The notes: generated by a model not told the origin, from the sequence alone. A DNA stretch of 55,768 nt from Prevotella sp. (GCA_017470055.1 JAFUFD010000092.1:1-55768), one strand, 5' to 3'. Shown: positions 8,303-15,910, counted from the stretch's first letter. A program made the numbers and translations.

Positions 8303-8328
8303 GACAGTTACGAGAAATCGCAACTGTC
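8303..8328 (-). terminator. tRNA-Met terminator, displaced by the island
   Basis: Stem 8303-8313 with 8318-8328 closes a four-base loop. The one A-C clash on the plus strand becomes a G-U pair on the minus strand, and the minus-strand tail is TGTTTT. It therefore serves minus-strand transcription, as expected for the tRNA-Met gene before the island separated the two. Confidence 0.7.
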
Positions 8329-8337
8329 TTACATGGA

Positions 8338-8382
8338 GTGGACCAGCCAGGGCTTGAACCTGGGACCTCCAGATTATGAGTC
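8338..8382. repeat. attL core, 45-bp direct repeat
   Basis: Identical to 19123-19167 and covering the tRNA-Met segment from the anticodon stem to the 3' end. It marks the left junction of the island. Confidence 0.9.
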
Positions 8383-8412
8383 CGGGCAGTGCAACCAACT
8401 TGCAACAGGTCC
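8339..8412 (-). pseudogene. tRNA-Met-like copy at left junction
   Basis: The 3' half (8339-8382) is identical to the tRNA-Met at 19124, with CAT anticodon, perfect T-arm and acceptor strand. The 5' half differs strongly but keeps the same length (74 nt in total), an acceptor strand GGACCTG pairing with CTGGTCC apart from the same U-U mismatch, and an anticodon stem of five pairs. The D-arm is abnormal: GCAA/TTGC leaves a five-base loop and a five-base linker. It is therefore probably not a working tRNA but an attP-borne tRNA mimic or the remnant of an earlier integration. Confidence 0.6.
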
Positions 8413-8550
8413 TATATATGATTATTCCATTCGTTGGAATATCGGCTGCAAAGGTAATTAGATTTTGTGAGACTACCAAACTTTTTTAGTCAAAAGATGC
8501 AAACTCGTGGCAAGCTGAATCATTTTTTATCATTCCTTATCCCGAATCGT

Positions 8551-8570
8551 GTGCAATTTTTGTGCAAGGC
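8551..8570. repeat. Left arm-type repeat of the island
   Basis: GTGCAATTTTTGTGCAAGGC is identical to 19033-19052. It contains two GTGCAA units 11 bp apart. It probably binds the integrase or a helper protein. Between 8413 and 8737 I see no gene. Confidence 0.55.
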
Positions 8571-8751
8571 CATTTTATTCAGCGTCTCATAGTTTTCGTT
8601 GCCCCCATTGCATTTTGGCACATAATTTCCCCACCTTATTATATATAAGCCCCCCCCTTCGCTGACTGTTTTTGTTTGTTTTCGGCTCTTTTTGATGTTT
8701 TTTTGTTAGAGGATTATTTATTCTGCCAAAAAATGAGTAATTTTGCAGCGT

Positions 8752-9062
8752 GTTCTCGTAACACAAGACATATTTGCTCAATTCGTCACTCGAATCACCA
8801 CCTCGAAAAAATGAAAATGAGCAAAGACCTATACCTTAGGAGTATGCGCTTAACGAGCGTAGACTTCCATAAAGGTATAGGGGCTTGTGGTGAGCCTGAG
8901 TGACGTATGGCAGGTCTGCGCTCGCTTCTTGTCAAAAGGGTTAGTGCGGATAAGGTTGAATTAAAACTGAATGCAAATGGCAACAGGTACTAACCAAACA
9001 GGCAGAAAAGCGTTAATTAAGAATAAAGGCTCAATAGCAGGTTTATTCTTAATTAACTGCGA
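8752..9062 (+). ncRNA. Candidate structured RNA at island left end
   Basis: A -7 box TAATTTTG lies at 8738-8745 (no clear -33), giving a start near 8752. Perfect pairings follow: 8784-8791 with 8898-8905 (8 bp), 8795-8801 with 8887-8893 (7 bp), 8828-8837 with 8872-8881 (10 bp), and 8939-8945 with 8989-8995 (7 bp). Bases 8855-8864 inside the inner loop can pair with 8914-8923 outside the outer stem (9 of 10), which would make a pseudoknot. A 16-bp hairpin at 9012-9057 would end it. Frames across the region are short and give no plausible protein. It could be a regulatory RNA, a leader of the 9234 operon, or a DNA-level origin. Confidence 0.5.
9012..9057. terminator. Perfect 16-bp inverted repeat, possible terminator
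   Basis: Bases 9012-9027 pair perfectly with 9042-9057 across a 14-base loop. The stem is AT-rich (GTTAATTAAGAATAAA) and is followed by TGCGATTTTT. It may end the structured RNA or be a protein-binding site. Confidence 0.5.
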
Positions 9063-9064
9063 TT

Positions 9065-9096
9065 TTTGGGGGTCTCACCGATTTTTCGTAACTTTA
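9065..9096 (+). promoter_or_regulatory. Possible promoter for the 9234 operon
   Basis: TTTG at 9065-9068 is followed after 20 bp by TAACTTTA at 9089-9096, one base off the -7 consensus. It would give a leader of about 130 bases. Confidence 0.4.
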
Positions 9097-9233
9097 AGCA
9101 TAGTTGGAGATTTAAGGGTAAAACACCGATGTTTGCAACCCATCACGCTGCAACATCAGTCAAAAACCGTACAAAAGTTATCCAGCGAAATTAGTTAAAG
9201 TATCAAAACGAATACAAACAATTTGAAAAGGTT

Positions 9234-9935
9234 ATGAAGAAAGAGAAGTTATCACCTCAGCAGTTAGAGGAATGGGAACAGAAAAGCGACCCATTTACCA
9301 TTAATGAATTATTGGCTGCATTAGATACCCCTGAGCATAATAACATTGTGCCCAAAAGGAACTTTCAATATAGGCATTTCCCATTTAGCCAAAACAATGT
9401 TTACTTTGGGAATGTCTGTTTGAGCCTGAATCATATAGGACGATTGTTCCCCAAATATGATGAACCAGATTTTTACAGCAGTTGGCGAAGAAGAATTGCC
9501 GACAATATTACTGTGCTAACCGACGAGGGTAAACATCGTTTAGGCAATATTCGCCAAATCAAAGTAGATAAATCGACTGGCATTGCTTCAGCGAAACTCA
9601 ACAACAAGAAAGAGGTTGTTTTGTACTCCAGAAGAAGTAATGACGAATTTGCTCCTATGCAGGTAGAAGATACTTGGCACATCAATGTGGAGAAAACTCC
9701 AGCCATCAGCAAAATAATTGCTGACAATGCGGATAAGATGACTGCCCTAATGAAAGTGGCTCAAATCATTGTCAACAAAGAAGATGAAGAACAAATAGCG
9801 GAGTTGATTCCCGAATTGAAAAGGGAGTTGATTCTCATTGAGAATGTTTTATCAATGGAACTGGTGGATTCCGTTTTCATTGCACAGGAAATGGAAGAAC
9901 TCGACAACACTGGAACCCAAACTTTCGACAACTAA
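9234..9935 (+). CDS. Unknown protein, paralogue of C-terminal half of next gene
   Basis: This 233-residue soluble protein is the first gene of the island's unknown operon. It has no signal peptide or membrane segment. Residues about 65-220 align with the C-terminal half of the next protein through VLTDEGK, then an acidic strand region, PAI.kIi.dnADKm..L.kv, and a final LIPELKrELi.IeN.l.mELvD. The shared unit therefore looks like a domain of about 150 residues with a helical end. The extra N-terminus (MKKEKLSPQQLEEWEQ) is charged and helical. I know no family for it. Confidence 0.75.
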   Translation: MKKEKLSPQQLEEWEQKSDPFTINELLAALDTPEHNNIVPKRNFQYRHFPFSQNNVYFGNVCLSLNHIGRLFPKYDEPDFYSSWRRRIADNITVLTDEGKHRLGNIRQIKVDKSTGIASAKLNNKKEVVLYSRRSNDEFAPMQVEDTWHINVEKTPAISKIIADNADKMTALMKVAQIIVNKEDEEQIAELIPELKRELILIENVLSMELVDSVFIAQEMEELDNTGTQTFDN

Positions 9936-9978
9936 ATTAAGTGTTTCACAACAATATCAATTTAAATGTTTTAAAATT

Positions 9979-11094
9979 ATGAAAGGTTTTGCAGATTACA
10001 TCATTGCTGGATGGGATGAAATCCAGAAAGAAATCGAGCGTGACGTGTTCGAAGTAGATGCTCCATTAGGGGGCAAGATGTTCAAAGAGTGGCTGATACA
10101 AGAGGGACTTGCCGAGCGTACAGCCAGTTCCTATCTCTCTAACATCAAGAGACTGGATAAAGACCTCTTTCCAGAGATTATGGACGGGGACTTTTTCTAT
10201 CTGCTGAAAGAGTATTTGGCAAAGGCGCCAGATAAGGCCATTGAACTCATGGAGCGTGTTCAAAGTGCTATCAGACAGGAGCAGAAAAAGGGGAATCCCG
10301 TAATGCCGTCAAGAGCATTTAACGACTGCCATAGTGCATTTGTGAAGTATATGGAGTTTATCAACCTCCTGATTGACGCTGATATTAGAAAGACTGCTGA
10401 TGCTTCCCAAGGTGATGAAGCCGACGAAGTTCCATTGTTTGAAGATGGTCACGTATCTTTTGACTATGACACATTGTTTTCAAACTTCCGTCTGCGTCTG
10501 GCCACACAAGACCGTTTGACTGGTGGTGATGGCAAGGTGTTCTATCCCATCCGCTTACTATCGAGAATCTTTGCAGTTAATGATGAAGACTGGCAGTTTA
10601 TGGATGATTGGTTTACCCGGTCGCTCAACTATATCGATGTCTTAACAGACGAAGGGAAATTTAAGTTCAGGGATATTGAAACACTTGATATTGACACCCA
10701 GAGTGGAGAAGCATTTGTGATAGTGGATGATGGCTATTCAGCAACTCTGCTGACACGTACTGCCGAGGGTGAAATTGTACCGATGAATGTCAAGAAACTC
10801 CAAGAAATTAGTATCGACCATTCGCCAGCCATTCATAACATATTAGTCAATAAGGCTGATAAACTCCACGGCCTGGCTAAACTGACTGCTATTATCAAGG
10901 ATTACATCAAGGCGAACAAGATAGAACAGCCAGAACGTAGTGCTTCGGTTATTAGCACGGAGATTTTCAAACAGAAAGAAGATGAACTTGTAACACTTAT
11001 TCCAGAGTTGAAACAAGATTTGGTGTTTATTCAGAACAGTATCAATCTTGAACTGATGGACCGCAAGGAGAACACTCGTAAACATGCGAAGTGA
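9979..11094 (+). CDS. Unknown two-domain protein, SAM-like N-terminus
   Basis: From the ATG at 9979 the product has 371 residues; the frame is open earlier, but the 43-base gap and the N-terminus MKGFADYIIAGW favour this start. Residues about 30-125 contain FKEWLIQEGLAERTASSYLSNIKRLD, which resembles the SAM-like core-binding domain of tyrosine recombinases, though no catalytic domain follows. Residues about 185-365 are homologous to the preceding protein (VLTDEGK, SPAIHNILVNKADKL, LIPELKQDLVFIQNS). A DNA-binding domain joined to the shared unknown domain is a reasonable reading. It is probably co-expressed with its neighbour. Confidence 0.75.
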   Translation: MKGFADYIIAGWDEIQKEIERDVFEVDAPLGGKMFKEWLIQEGLAERTASSYLSNIKRLDKDLFPEIMDGDFFYLLKEYLAKAPDKAIELMERVQSAIRQEQKKGNPVMPSRAFNDCHSAFVKYMEFINLLIDADIRKTADASQGDEADEVPLFEDGHVSFDYDTLFSNFRLRLATQDRLTGGDGKVFYPIRLLSRIFAVNDEDWQFMDDWFTRSLNYIDVLTDEGKFKFRDIETLDIDTQSGEAFVIVDDGYSATLLTRTAEGEIVPMNVKKLQEISIDHSPAIHNILVNKADKLHGLAKLTAIIKDYIKANKIEQPERSASVISTEIFKQKEDELVTLIPELKQDLVFIQNSINLELMDRKENTRKHAK

Positions 11095-11180
11095 GAAAGT
11101 TAGGCAGTAATGATATAAGCAAGAATCTTGCTCATATTGTTACTGCTTATTTCTCAGAAATCAATAAAACGGAACAGATT

Positions 11181-11723
11181 ATGAAGAAACTGCTATTGAT
11201 AGTGACCGCTGTTGCTTTTGTCGCATGTGGGAATGGGAGTTCTTCGCAGTATGACATTAAAGTCACAAAAACGGGACGTGTTGAATTAGCATCTGTATGT
11301 GCCCAAACAACGTTCAAGATTGACAATTCTGGAATCACAGGCGACAGGTTTGGAATATATCGAAGTGGGCGATGCGAATTTACTGCTTATATTAATATGG
11401 AAGAAATTACTTGGAATGCCGACTCCATCAAAGGAAGTCTCATCATTTATTGCCCAAAAGTATTATTCAAGGAGCCCAAATATCACTTTGACGAAATGGC
11501 AACGATTTATCAGAATCAAGGGATGCTTCGTGACCGAATAACTCAAACAGAGAAACATGACGTAGAAATGCAGAAACTGAAAGAATTGCAAGATTCTTTA
11601 AGCAATAATGAAGTATTCCGAAATGCTTTGATAGAAAAAGCCCATTTGAGTGCAACGTTGTTACTGCCCAGACTTCTGACTTTTGACAACTCATTATCCA
11701 CTATTGTTAAATTCAAAGATTAG
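11181..11723 (+). CDS. Lipoprotein, possibly DUF4230-like
   Basis: From the ATG at 11181 the product has 180 residues and begins MKKLLLIVTAVAFVACGNGSSS, a lipoprotein signal with Cys at residue 16. The mature part starts with a beta-rich stretch (YDIKVTKTGRVELASVCAQTTFKI). It ends with a long helical segment containing EKHDVEMQKLKELQDSLSNNEVFRNALIEKAHLSATLLL. This order of strands then amphipathic helix recalls DUF4230 proteins and the next gene product. The frame is open from 11091, but the signal peptide fixes the start here. It probably sits in the membrane beside the 11730 product. Confidence 0.7.
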   Translation: MKKLLLIVTAVAFVACGNGSSSQYDIKVTKTGRVELASVCAQTTFKIDNSGITGDRFGIYRSGRCEFTAYINMEEITWNADSIKGSLIIYCPKVLFKEPKYHFDEMATIYQNQGMLRDRITQTEKHDVEMQKLKELQDSLSNNEVFRNALIEKAHLSATLLLPRLLTFDNSLSTIVKFKD

Positions 11724-11729
11724 GAAACG

Positions 11730-12287
11730 ATGAAAACAATTAGGAACAGTATTATTCTGGCTGTTGTCATAATAGCTATAGTGGCAGGAGTGTATTTCAC
11801 AATATCAAATAGAAACGGATATACCACCGAAACACTTTCAACTCAAATCGGAGACTTCCGTGAGATTCTTAAACTTTCTGTATTAGATGTTGATTTGGAA
11901 GATGCCTATATTGAAAAAGTTGAAGGTAATACTTTGATATACAAGATTCCTGCTCATTGTGAGTTTAAATATGATTTGGAGAAAGTGGAAATGAGCCAAA
12001 CCGAATCGGCCATTACCATTACTTTGCCTCTATGTGAAGCGGAAGTAACTTCTAAGGGTGCTCCAACTCTATACTACGAAGAAGAAAAATTACTCTCATT
12101 CTTGCTTGACAACAACGTAAAAGACGAACAGGACAAAAAAGTCTTGGATGATTTGAAAGAAAAGATTCGTGAACGATTGACAGCGGAATATCAAGATTTG
12201 GCTTTTGAACAGGCAAAATCATTGCTAACCTCTTTTTATTCAAATACGGGAAAAGAAATCATTATCAAACAAGCAACACTCCAATAG
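11730..12287 (+). CDS. DUF4230-like membrane-anchored protein
   Basis: The 185-residue product has one N-terminal membrane segment (NSIILAVVIIAIVAGVYFTIS, residues about 5-26) and an outer domain. That domain begins with beta-strand sequence (LIYKIPAHCEFKYDLEKVEM, ITITLPLCEAEV) and ends in a helix with an EQAKSLLTSFYSNTGKEIIIK tail. This fits DUF4230, a family of small anchored proteins of unknown role in Bacteroidota. It starts six bases after the lipoprotein gene, so the two are surely co-translated and may form a pair. Confidence 0.7.
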   Translation: MKTIRNSIILAVVIIAIVAGVYFTISNRNGYTTETLSTQIGDFREILKLSVLDVDLEDAYIEKVEGNTLIYKIPAHCEFKYDLEKVEMSQTESAITITLPLCEAEVTSKGAPTLYYEEEKLLSFLLDNNVKDEQDKKVLDDLKEKIRERLTAEYQDLAFEQAKSLLTSFYSNTGKEIIIKQATLQ

Positions 12288-12297
12288 AACTAATAAT

Positions 12298-12738
12298 ATG
12301 GCCGCAAATATCATTTTAGAAATAACAAATGCAGATGTTCATAACACATTGGATAGAATCTTTGATGTTGGTGCATATATTATCTACTATGGATTCTTTG
12401 TTGTGGTTGGTTTCTACATTTTACGTTTCTTCTATAGGCTTTTTCGAGGACGTAATCCGTTTCGCAGTTCGCCAACAACCCATTCAAAAGGTGAAAGCAA
12501 GAGTTATCGCCACATGGATTTTGGTGACGAAGTAGGTATCATAATAAAAGGAACTTGTTATTGCAATGGAACATATATCATTAATGAACGGTTTGTTTGT
12601 TCAAGACAGGCAAGCAAAAAGTATATTCCATTGAAATCAAGGAAAGAAGCAAAAAGGGCGTGGATTGTTGCAAATGTCCCTGGTGCTGATGTTGAAAATC
12701 ATAGTTTCACGCTCAATGTTGAAATAAAAGAGCTTTAG
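12298..12738 (+). CDS. Small membrane protein of unknown function
   Basis: The 146-residue product has one strong membrane segment near residues 18-40 (AYIIYYGFFVVVGFYILRFFYRLF), followed by Arg-rich sequence, so the C-terminal part is probably cytoplasmic. That part (about 60-146) contains GDEVGIIIKGTCYCNGTYIINERFVCSR and looks like a small beta-rich domain. It starts ten bases after the previous gene and ends the operon. No family is recognised. With the lipoprotein and the anchored protein it gives the operon three envelope parts and two soluble parts. Confidence 0.65.
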   Translation: MAANIILEITNADVHNTLDRIFDVGAYIIYYGFFVVVGFYILRFFYRLFRGRNPFRSSPTTHSKGESKSYRHMDFGDEVGIIIKGTCYCNGTYIINERFVCSRQASKKYIPLKSRKEAKRAWIVANVPGADVENHSFTLNVEIKEL

Positions 12739-12834
12739 AATAAATCATGATAAGCGATAAATGCAGCATTATCAAACGCCTTTTGAAGCAATGCTAAAAA
12801 TTGCTTGAAACTCCCGTTCATCTTATATATAACA

Positions 12835-12861
12835 TATTTCGAGGATATAATCAGTATCAGG
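12835..12861 (+). promoter_or_regulatory. 27-bp motif upstream of integrase, copy 1
   Basis: This matches 14248-14274 at 24 of 27 positions. Both contain GGATATAAT and sit about 27-33 bases before a start codon. TATAAT resembles a classical -10 box rather than the Bacteroidota -7 box. A weak hairpin at 12786-12806 lies before it. Confidence 0.5.
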
Positions 12862-12894
12862 AACAATTAAGTCCCTGTGCTAATCATTCGAAAT

Positions 12895-14118
12895 ATGAAC
12901 AAGAAGCAAAGAGATGGGGTGACAGTTTCTTCCGTACTTGACAAACGGACACCCAACAAAGACGGGAAATTTCCCGTGAAGGTCAAAGTTTATTTCCAGA
13001 AGATACCCAAATACTATTCTACTGGCATTTGTTTAACTGCCGAGGAATGGGAACGGCTGGAGAATAGCAAATCAAGAGACTGCCGAGAAATTAAAGCGGA
13101 AATAGAGAAAAGTTTCTCATTCGTGAAACAGAATGTAGATGAACTGATTGATAGAGGCTCGTTTTCATTCGACACGCTCAATCTGCGCTTAGGCCGTGCA
13201 ACTGGTAGCACATTGAATGATGCTATTCGGGCCAAGATAGAAGAACTACGGAACGAAGAACGCATCGGCACAATGCAATTCTATCAATGCACACTTATGA
13301 TGGTTGAAGAATTTGCAGGCAAACATATTGAATTTAGTGCCATTACTGTCGATTGGCTGAAACGTTGCGAAAGATACTGGCTCAAAACTCGGAAAGTCTC
13401 TACTGTTGGTATGCACTTCCGTAATATACGTGCCTTAATGAATGAAGCAAAGCGAGCAGGGACTATCCGTGAAGCTCAATATCCATTCGGTAAAGATAAA
13501 TTTGAGATAAAGACGGGTGAAAGTATCAAAAAAGGACTGACACAGGAGCAACTAAAGGAGATTTTCAACTATACGAGCGACAATCAGACCACCAATAGGT
13601 ATAAAGACTTGTGGATTTTCATTTATCTATGCAATGGTATCAATCCAACAGATATGCTGAAACTCAAATATTCAGACATTACAGACAATGAAATCCGTTT
13701 TGTCAGACAGAAAACCGAGCGGACAACAAGAAACAGAAAAGAAATCAGAGTATCAGTCACTCCAATAATGGAATCAATCATAAAGGAATGGGGAAACCCA
13801 CCACAATCAGAGAATTATATATTTCCCTATCTGAAAGGTGATGAAACAGCCGAACAACGGAAAGCATTAACCCGTGACGTGGTTAAACGGATTAACAAGC
13901 GGATGAAAAAGATAGGTGAAGAACTTGGAATAGGAAGTATAACAACCTATACGGCCAGACACACATTCGCAACGATTCTTAAACGTAGCGGTGTTGCCAT
14001 TGCATCCATCAGTGAATCATTAGGACATACGGATGTGAGGACAACTGATGCCTATTTGGCAAGTTTTGAAAAGAAAGAACGTGACAAGAATGCCGCTCTA
14101 TTGACTTCATTCTTATAA
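12895..14118 (+). CDS. Tyrosine recombinase (integrase) of the island
   Basis: From the ATG at 12895 the product has 407 residues, the usual length for Bacteroidota integrases; the GTG at 12877 is less likely. Residues about 8-95 fit the arm-binding and SAM-like regions. The catalytic domain starts near 215. The motif YLCNGINPTDMLKLKY stands where other recombinases carry the first Arg, a variation also known in IntDOT-type enzymes. TARHTFAT near 365 supplies the H-R motif and LGHTDVRTTDAYL near 385 the last His and the catalytic Tyr. It should excise and insert the island at the 45-bp tRNA-Met core. Confidence 0.92.
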   Translation: MNKKQRDGVTVSSVLDKRTPNKDGKFPVKVKVYFQKIPKYYSTGICLTAEEWERLENSKSRDCREIKAEIEKSFSFVKQNVDELIDRGSFSFDTLNLRLGRATGSTLNDAIRAKIEELRNEERIGTMQFYQCTLMMVEEFAGKHIEFSAITVDWLKRCERYWLKTRKVSTVGMHFRNIRALMNEAKRAGTIREAQYPFGKDKFEIKTGESIKKGLTQEQLKEIFNYTSDNQTTNRYKDLWIFIYLCNGINPTDMLKLKYSDITDNEIRFVRQKTERTTRNRKEIRVSVTPIMESIIKEWGNPPQSENYIFPYLKGDETAEQRKALTRDVVKRINKRMKKIGEELGIGSITTYTARHTFATILKRSGVAIASISESLGHTDVRTTDAYLASFEKKERDKNAALLTSFL

Positions 14119-14130
14119 GTTCATCATACT

Positions 14131-14190
14131 ACACCACATAAGGGAATGTTCCTGTTTTGATAGGAATGTTCCCTTATGTGGTGTCTTTTC
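14131..14190 (+). terminator. Terminator after integrase
   Basis: A 23-bp stem with two mismatches (14131-14153 with 14162-14184) is followed by CTTTTC. It separates the integrase from the acidic protein gene. Confidence 0.8.
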
Positions 14191-14247
14191 GGGTGCGTTT
14201 TGGATATTCTTTGTAGAAAAAAGTCTTTGGGATTCCTATATTTCCGT

Positions 14248-14274
14248 TATTTCGGGGATATAATAAGCATCAGG
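14248..14274 (+). promoter_or_regulatory. 27-bp motif upstream of acidic gene, copy 2
   Basis: Second copy of the motif at 12835-12861, again with GGATATAAT, 26 bases before the ATG at 14301. The shared element suggests that the integrase and acidic protein genes are controlled together. Confidence 0.5.
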
Positions 14275-14300
14275 TATCAAACTTAATATACTTTTTGATT

Positions 14301-14864
14301 ATGGCAAAGAAAAAAGACAACCAGACAATGACCGCAGAACAAACGGCCATAGAGACTACTCCAGAGGTGCAAAATGAAGCTGCTGCCACTCCAGTTTCAA
14401 ATGAATTGTTAGGAGAACTTATGGACTACCTCGACAACGAATCAGAAACAATAGACGAGGACGGAATGATTATTGACAATAGCAATGTCGATGATAATTG
14501 GGAAGAAAGTGTTTTGGATATTGAACAAGAGTTTAAAGAACTCGAAGAAACGATACCCACAGACGAACTACCCGAAGGCACTGATGAGGTTATAGAAGTG
14601 ACTGATGAGATTCTTATCGACTTTAACGCACAGTTGGAAGCTGCTGGATTAGATGATGAGACTTTATCTCTTATTGATTCTGAAAACAAAGAGTATGAAC
14701 ACCAACGTACGGAAAGGAATCTTGCTATTGATGCAATGCTGTTTGAAGATGATAGCGTAGAGCCTGCTGATGATGATTTGGAAGATAATGCCCCAACAGA
14801 AGAAACGAATGATGAACAAGAAGAAATAACAGAAGAAAGTGAAGAATCTGACGAAACAGAATAA
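14301..14864 (+). CDS. Very acidic protein, possible DNA mimic
   Basis: From the ATG at 14301 the product has 187 residues. I count 66 Asp plus Glu against 7 Lys plus Arg. Three of the basic residues lie in the first five positions (MAKKK). There is no signal peptide, and the last 45 residues are almost wholly acidic. Such composition is known for DNA-mimic anti-restriction and anti-repair proteins on mobile elements, but also for disordered proteins without that role. It stands alone between two terminators under the repeated 27-bp motif. No family is recognised. Confidence 0.7.
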   Translation: MAKKKDNQTMTAEQTAIETTPEVQNEAAATPVSNELLGELMDYLDNESETIDEDGMIIDNSNVDDNWEESVLDIEQEFKELEETIPTDELPEGTDEVIEVTDEILIDFNAQLEAAGLDDETLSLIDSENKEYEHQRTERNLAIDAMLFEDDSVEPADDDLEDNAPTEETNDEQEEITEESEESDETE

Positions 14865-14884
14865 TATGAGCCCCCACCAATATG

Positions 14885-14926
14885 AATCCTCTTAATCGGA
14901 CTGAGTGCCGACTAAGAGGATTTTTT
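14885..14926 (+). terminator. Terminator after acidic gene
   Basis: AATCCTCTTA (14885-14894) pairs with TAAGAGGATT (14913-14922), with an inner TCGG/CCGA helix, followed by T-run. Bases 14927-15095 hold no gene that I can support. Confidence 0.85.
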
Positions 14927-15095
14927 CATGCCTCAATATCTGCACTCAGGTACGATGATATAACCTATATTCCACTATACCCACCCGCAAGCACTACACA
15001 AAGGCTCTCCAGAACACGCCTACGGTCTCCCGTATCGCATCTACGCCCCAACCCCTTGCCCCACCTAAGACGCAAGAGAAATAAAGCGATATGGT

Positions 15096-15230
15096 TAAAA
15101 TATGGAGTGAGAAAAGTGAAGAAAGTGATTTTTTTAATAGAACTTTTTTAAATCTATTCTACTCCTTATAGCATAAAGAATAATAGAGATTTATTATTCA
15201 CTTTCTTCACTTTTCTCACCCCATATTTTA
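15096..15230. repeat. 33-bp inverted repeat around AT-rich core
   Basis: Arms 15096-15128 and 15198-15230 are reverse complements with one mismatch and contain AGTGA-type repeats (GTGAGAAAAGTGAAGAAAGTGA pattern split over the arm). The 69-bp centre is very AT-rich. The right arm reaches the stop codon of the repressor-like gene. The length and AT-rich centre suggest a replication origin or a binding site for the island's helicase and primase rather than a terminator. Confidence 0.75.
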
Positions 15231-15857
15231 TAATGTTTTGTCTTTCTCGTCGTCATAGAAAGTAATGAGGTGAATAACAGGAACAGACGAGCGAGAGTCT
15301 TGCTCTACCTCAATGTCTTTAAGCATAATAATCTCACCTTCTGTCATTAGTGTATTAAAACTTTTGGTAACTTCAAATTTAAAATCGTCAATAGCTTTTA
15401 ATCCAATATATTTCTCGTATGTGCCAAAGTATTTAATTTCCCCTTTGTCCCAACACATGGAAATTTCTTTTGGATTAGAAAAGACTATTGGCTTGTTGTT
15501 GCCACTGTCAATAGATACTATGCCATTGTTATATTTATAGACAAAATCCCCCCAATTTGGAAAACCTATTGCTTGTGCTATAAGGGATAGTTTTCCTACG
15601 TCTGGCGTAATGTCTTTATCGCCGTCCTTGACACCCCAATACCGTCTTAATGTGTCGGGACTAATGGTTTCTTTCTGCTGTATTGCTTTGCCGTTATACT
15701 GCTTTTCTGGATAGTTTTCTTCGCTACGCTTTTTGATATATTCGGCTAAATCTTGAAAACCAGTCCTCCAACTGACATCAATTCCAGAAACATTTAATAT
15801 CTGGATTTTCAAATGCTCAAACGCATTTCTGTCTATTTGCTTTTTAATGTTTGCCAT
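15228..15857 (-). CDS. Repressor-like regulator of the island
   Basis: From the ATG at 15857 the product has 209 residues; an upstream ATG at 15935 would overlap the divergent control region. Residues about 60-110 contain ISPDTLRRYWGVKDGDKDITPDVGKLSLIAQAIGFPNWGDFV. This resembles an N-terminal HTH-like region often seen in Bacteroidota mobile elements (TLRRLWGY followed by LA..IGY.nW..F). The C-terminal half is beta-rich and unknown. It diverges from the excisionase-helicase-primase operon across 10-bp phased repeats, the usual position of a lysogeny-type repressor. A box TAATTTTG (complement of 15876-15883) fits its promoter. Confidence 0.65.
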   Translation of the reverse strand: MANIKKQIDRNAFEHLKIQILNVSGIDVSWRTGFQDLAEYIKKRSEENYPEKQYNGKAIQQKETISPDTLRRYWGVKDGDKDITPDVGKLSLIAQAIGFPNWGDFVYKYNNGIVSIDSGNNKPIVFSNPKEISMCWDKGEIKYFGTYEKYIGLKAIDDFKFEVTKSFNTLMTEGEIIMLKDIEVEQDSRSSVPVIHLITFYDDEKDKTL

Positions 15858-15910
15858 ATTTCTATTACTTGGGTGCAAAATTACAAAGAATTCTTCAAAC
15901 TTTGTTTTAA

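Noticed and set aside
8676-8903. 75-residue plus-strand frame in the island's left end
   Set aside because: It crosses the stems of the candidate structured RNA, starts before the likely promoter, and has no homology signal.
9979-11094. Second tyrosine recombinase, because of its SAM-like N-terminus
   Set aside because: The catalytic Arg, His and Tyr motifs are absent; the C-terminal half matches the neighbouring unknown protein instead.
12786-12806. Hairpin after the 12298-12738 gene as a terminator
   Set aside because: The 7-bp stem is AT-rich and lacks a T-run, so it is too weak to call.
14882-15151. 89-residue frame after the acidic gene
   Set aside because: It begins in the terminator hairpin and ends in the inverted-repeat arm, with Arg- and Pro-rich sequence typical of a chance frame.
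15096-15230. Transposon terminal inverted repeats
   Set aside because: Only 69 bp of AT-rich DNA separates the arms, with no transposase and no target duplication visible.
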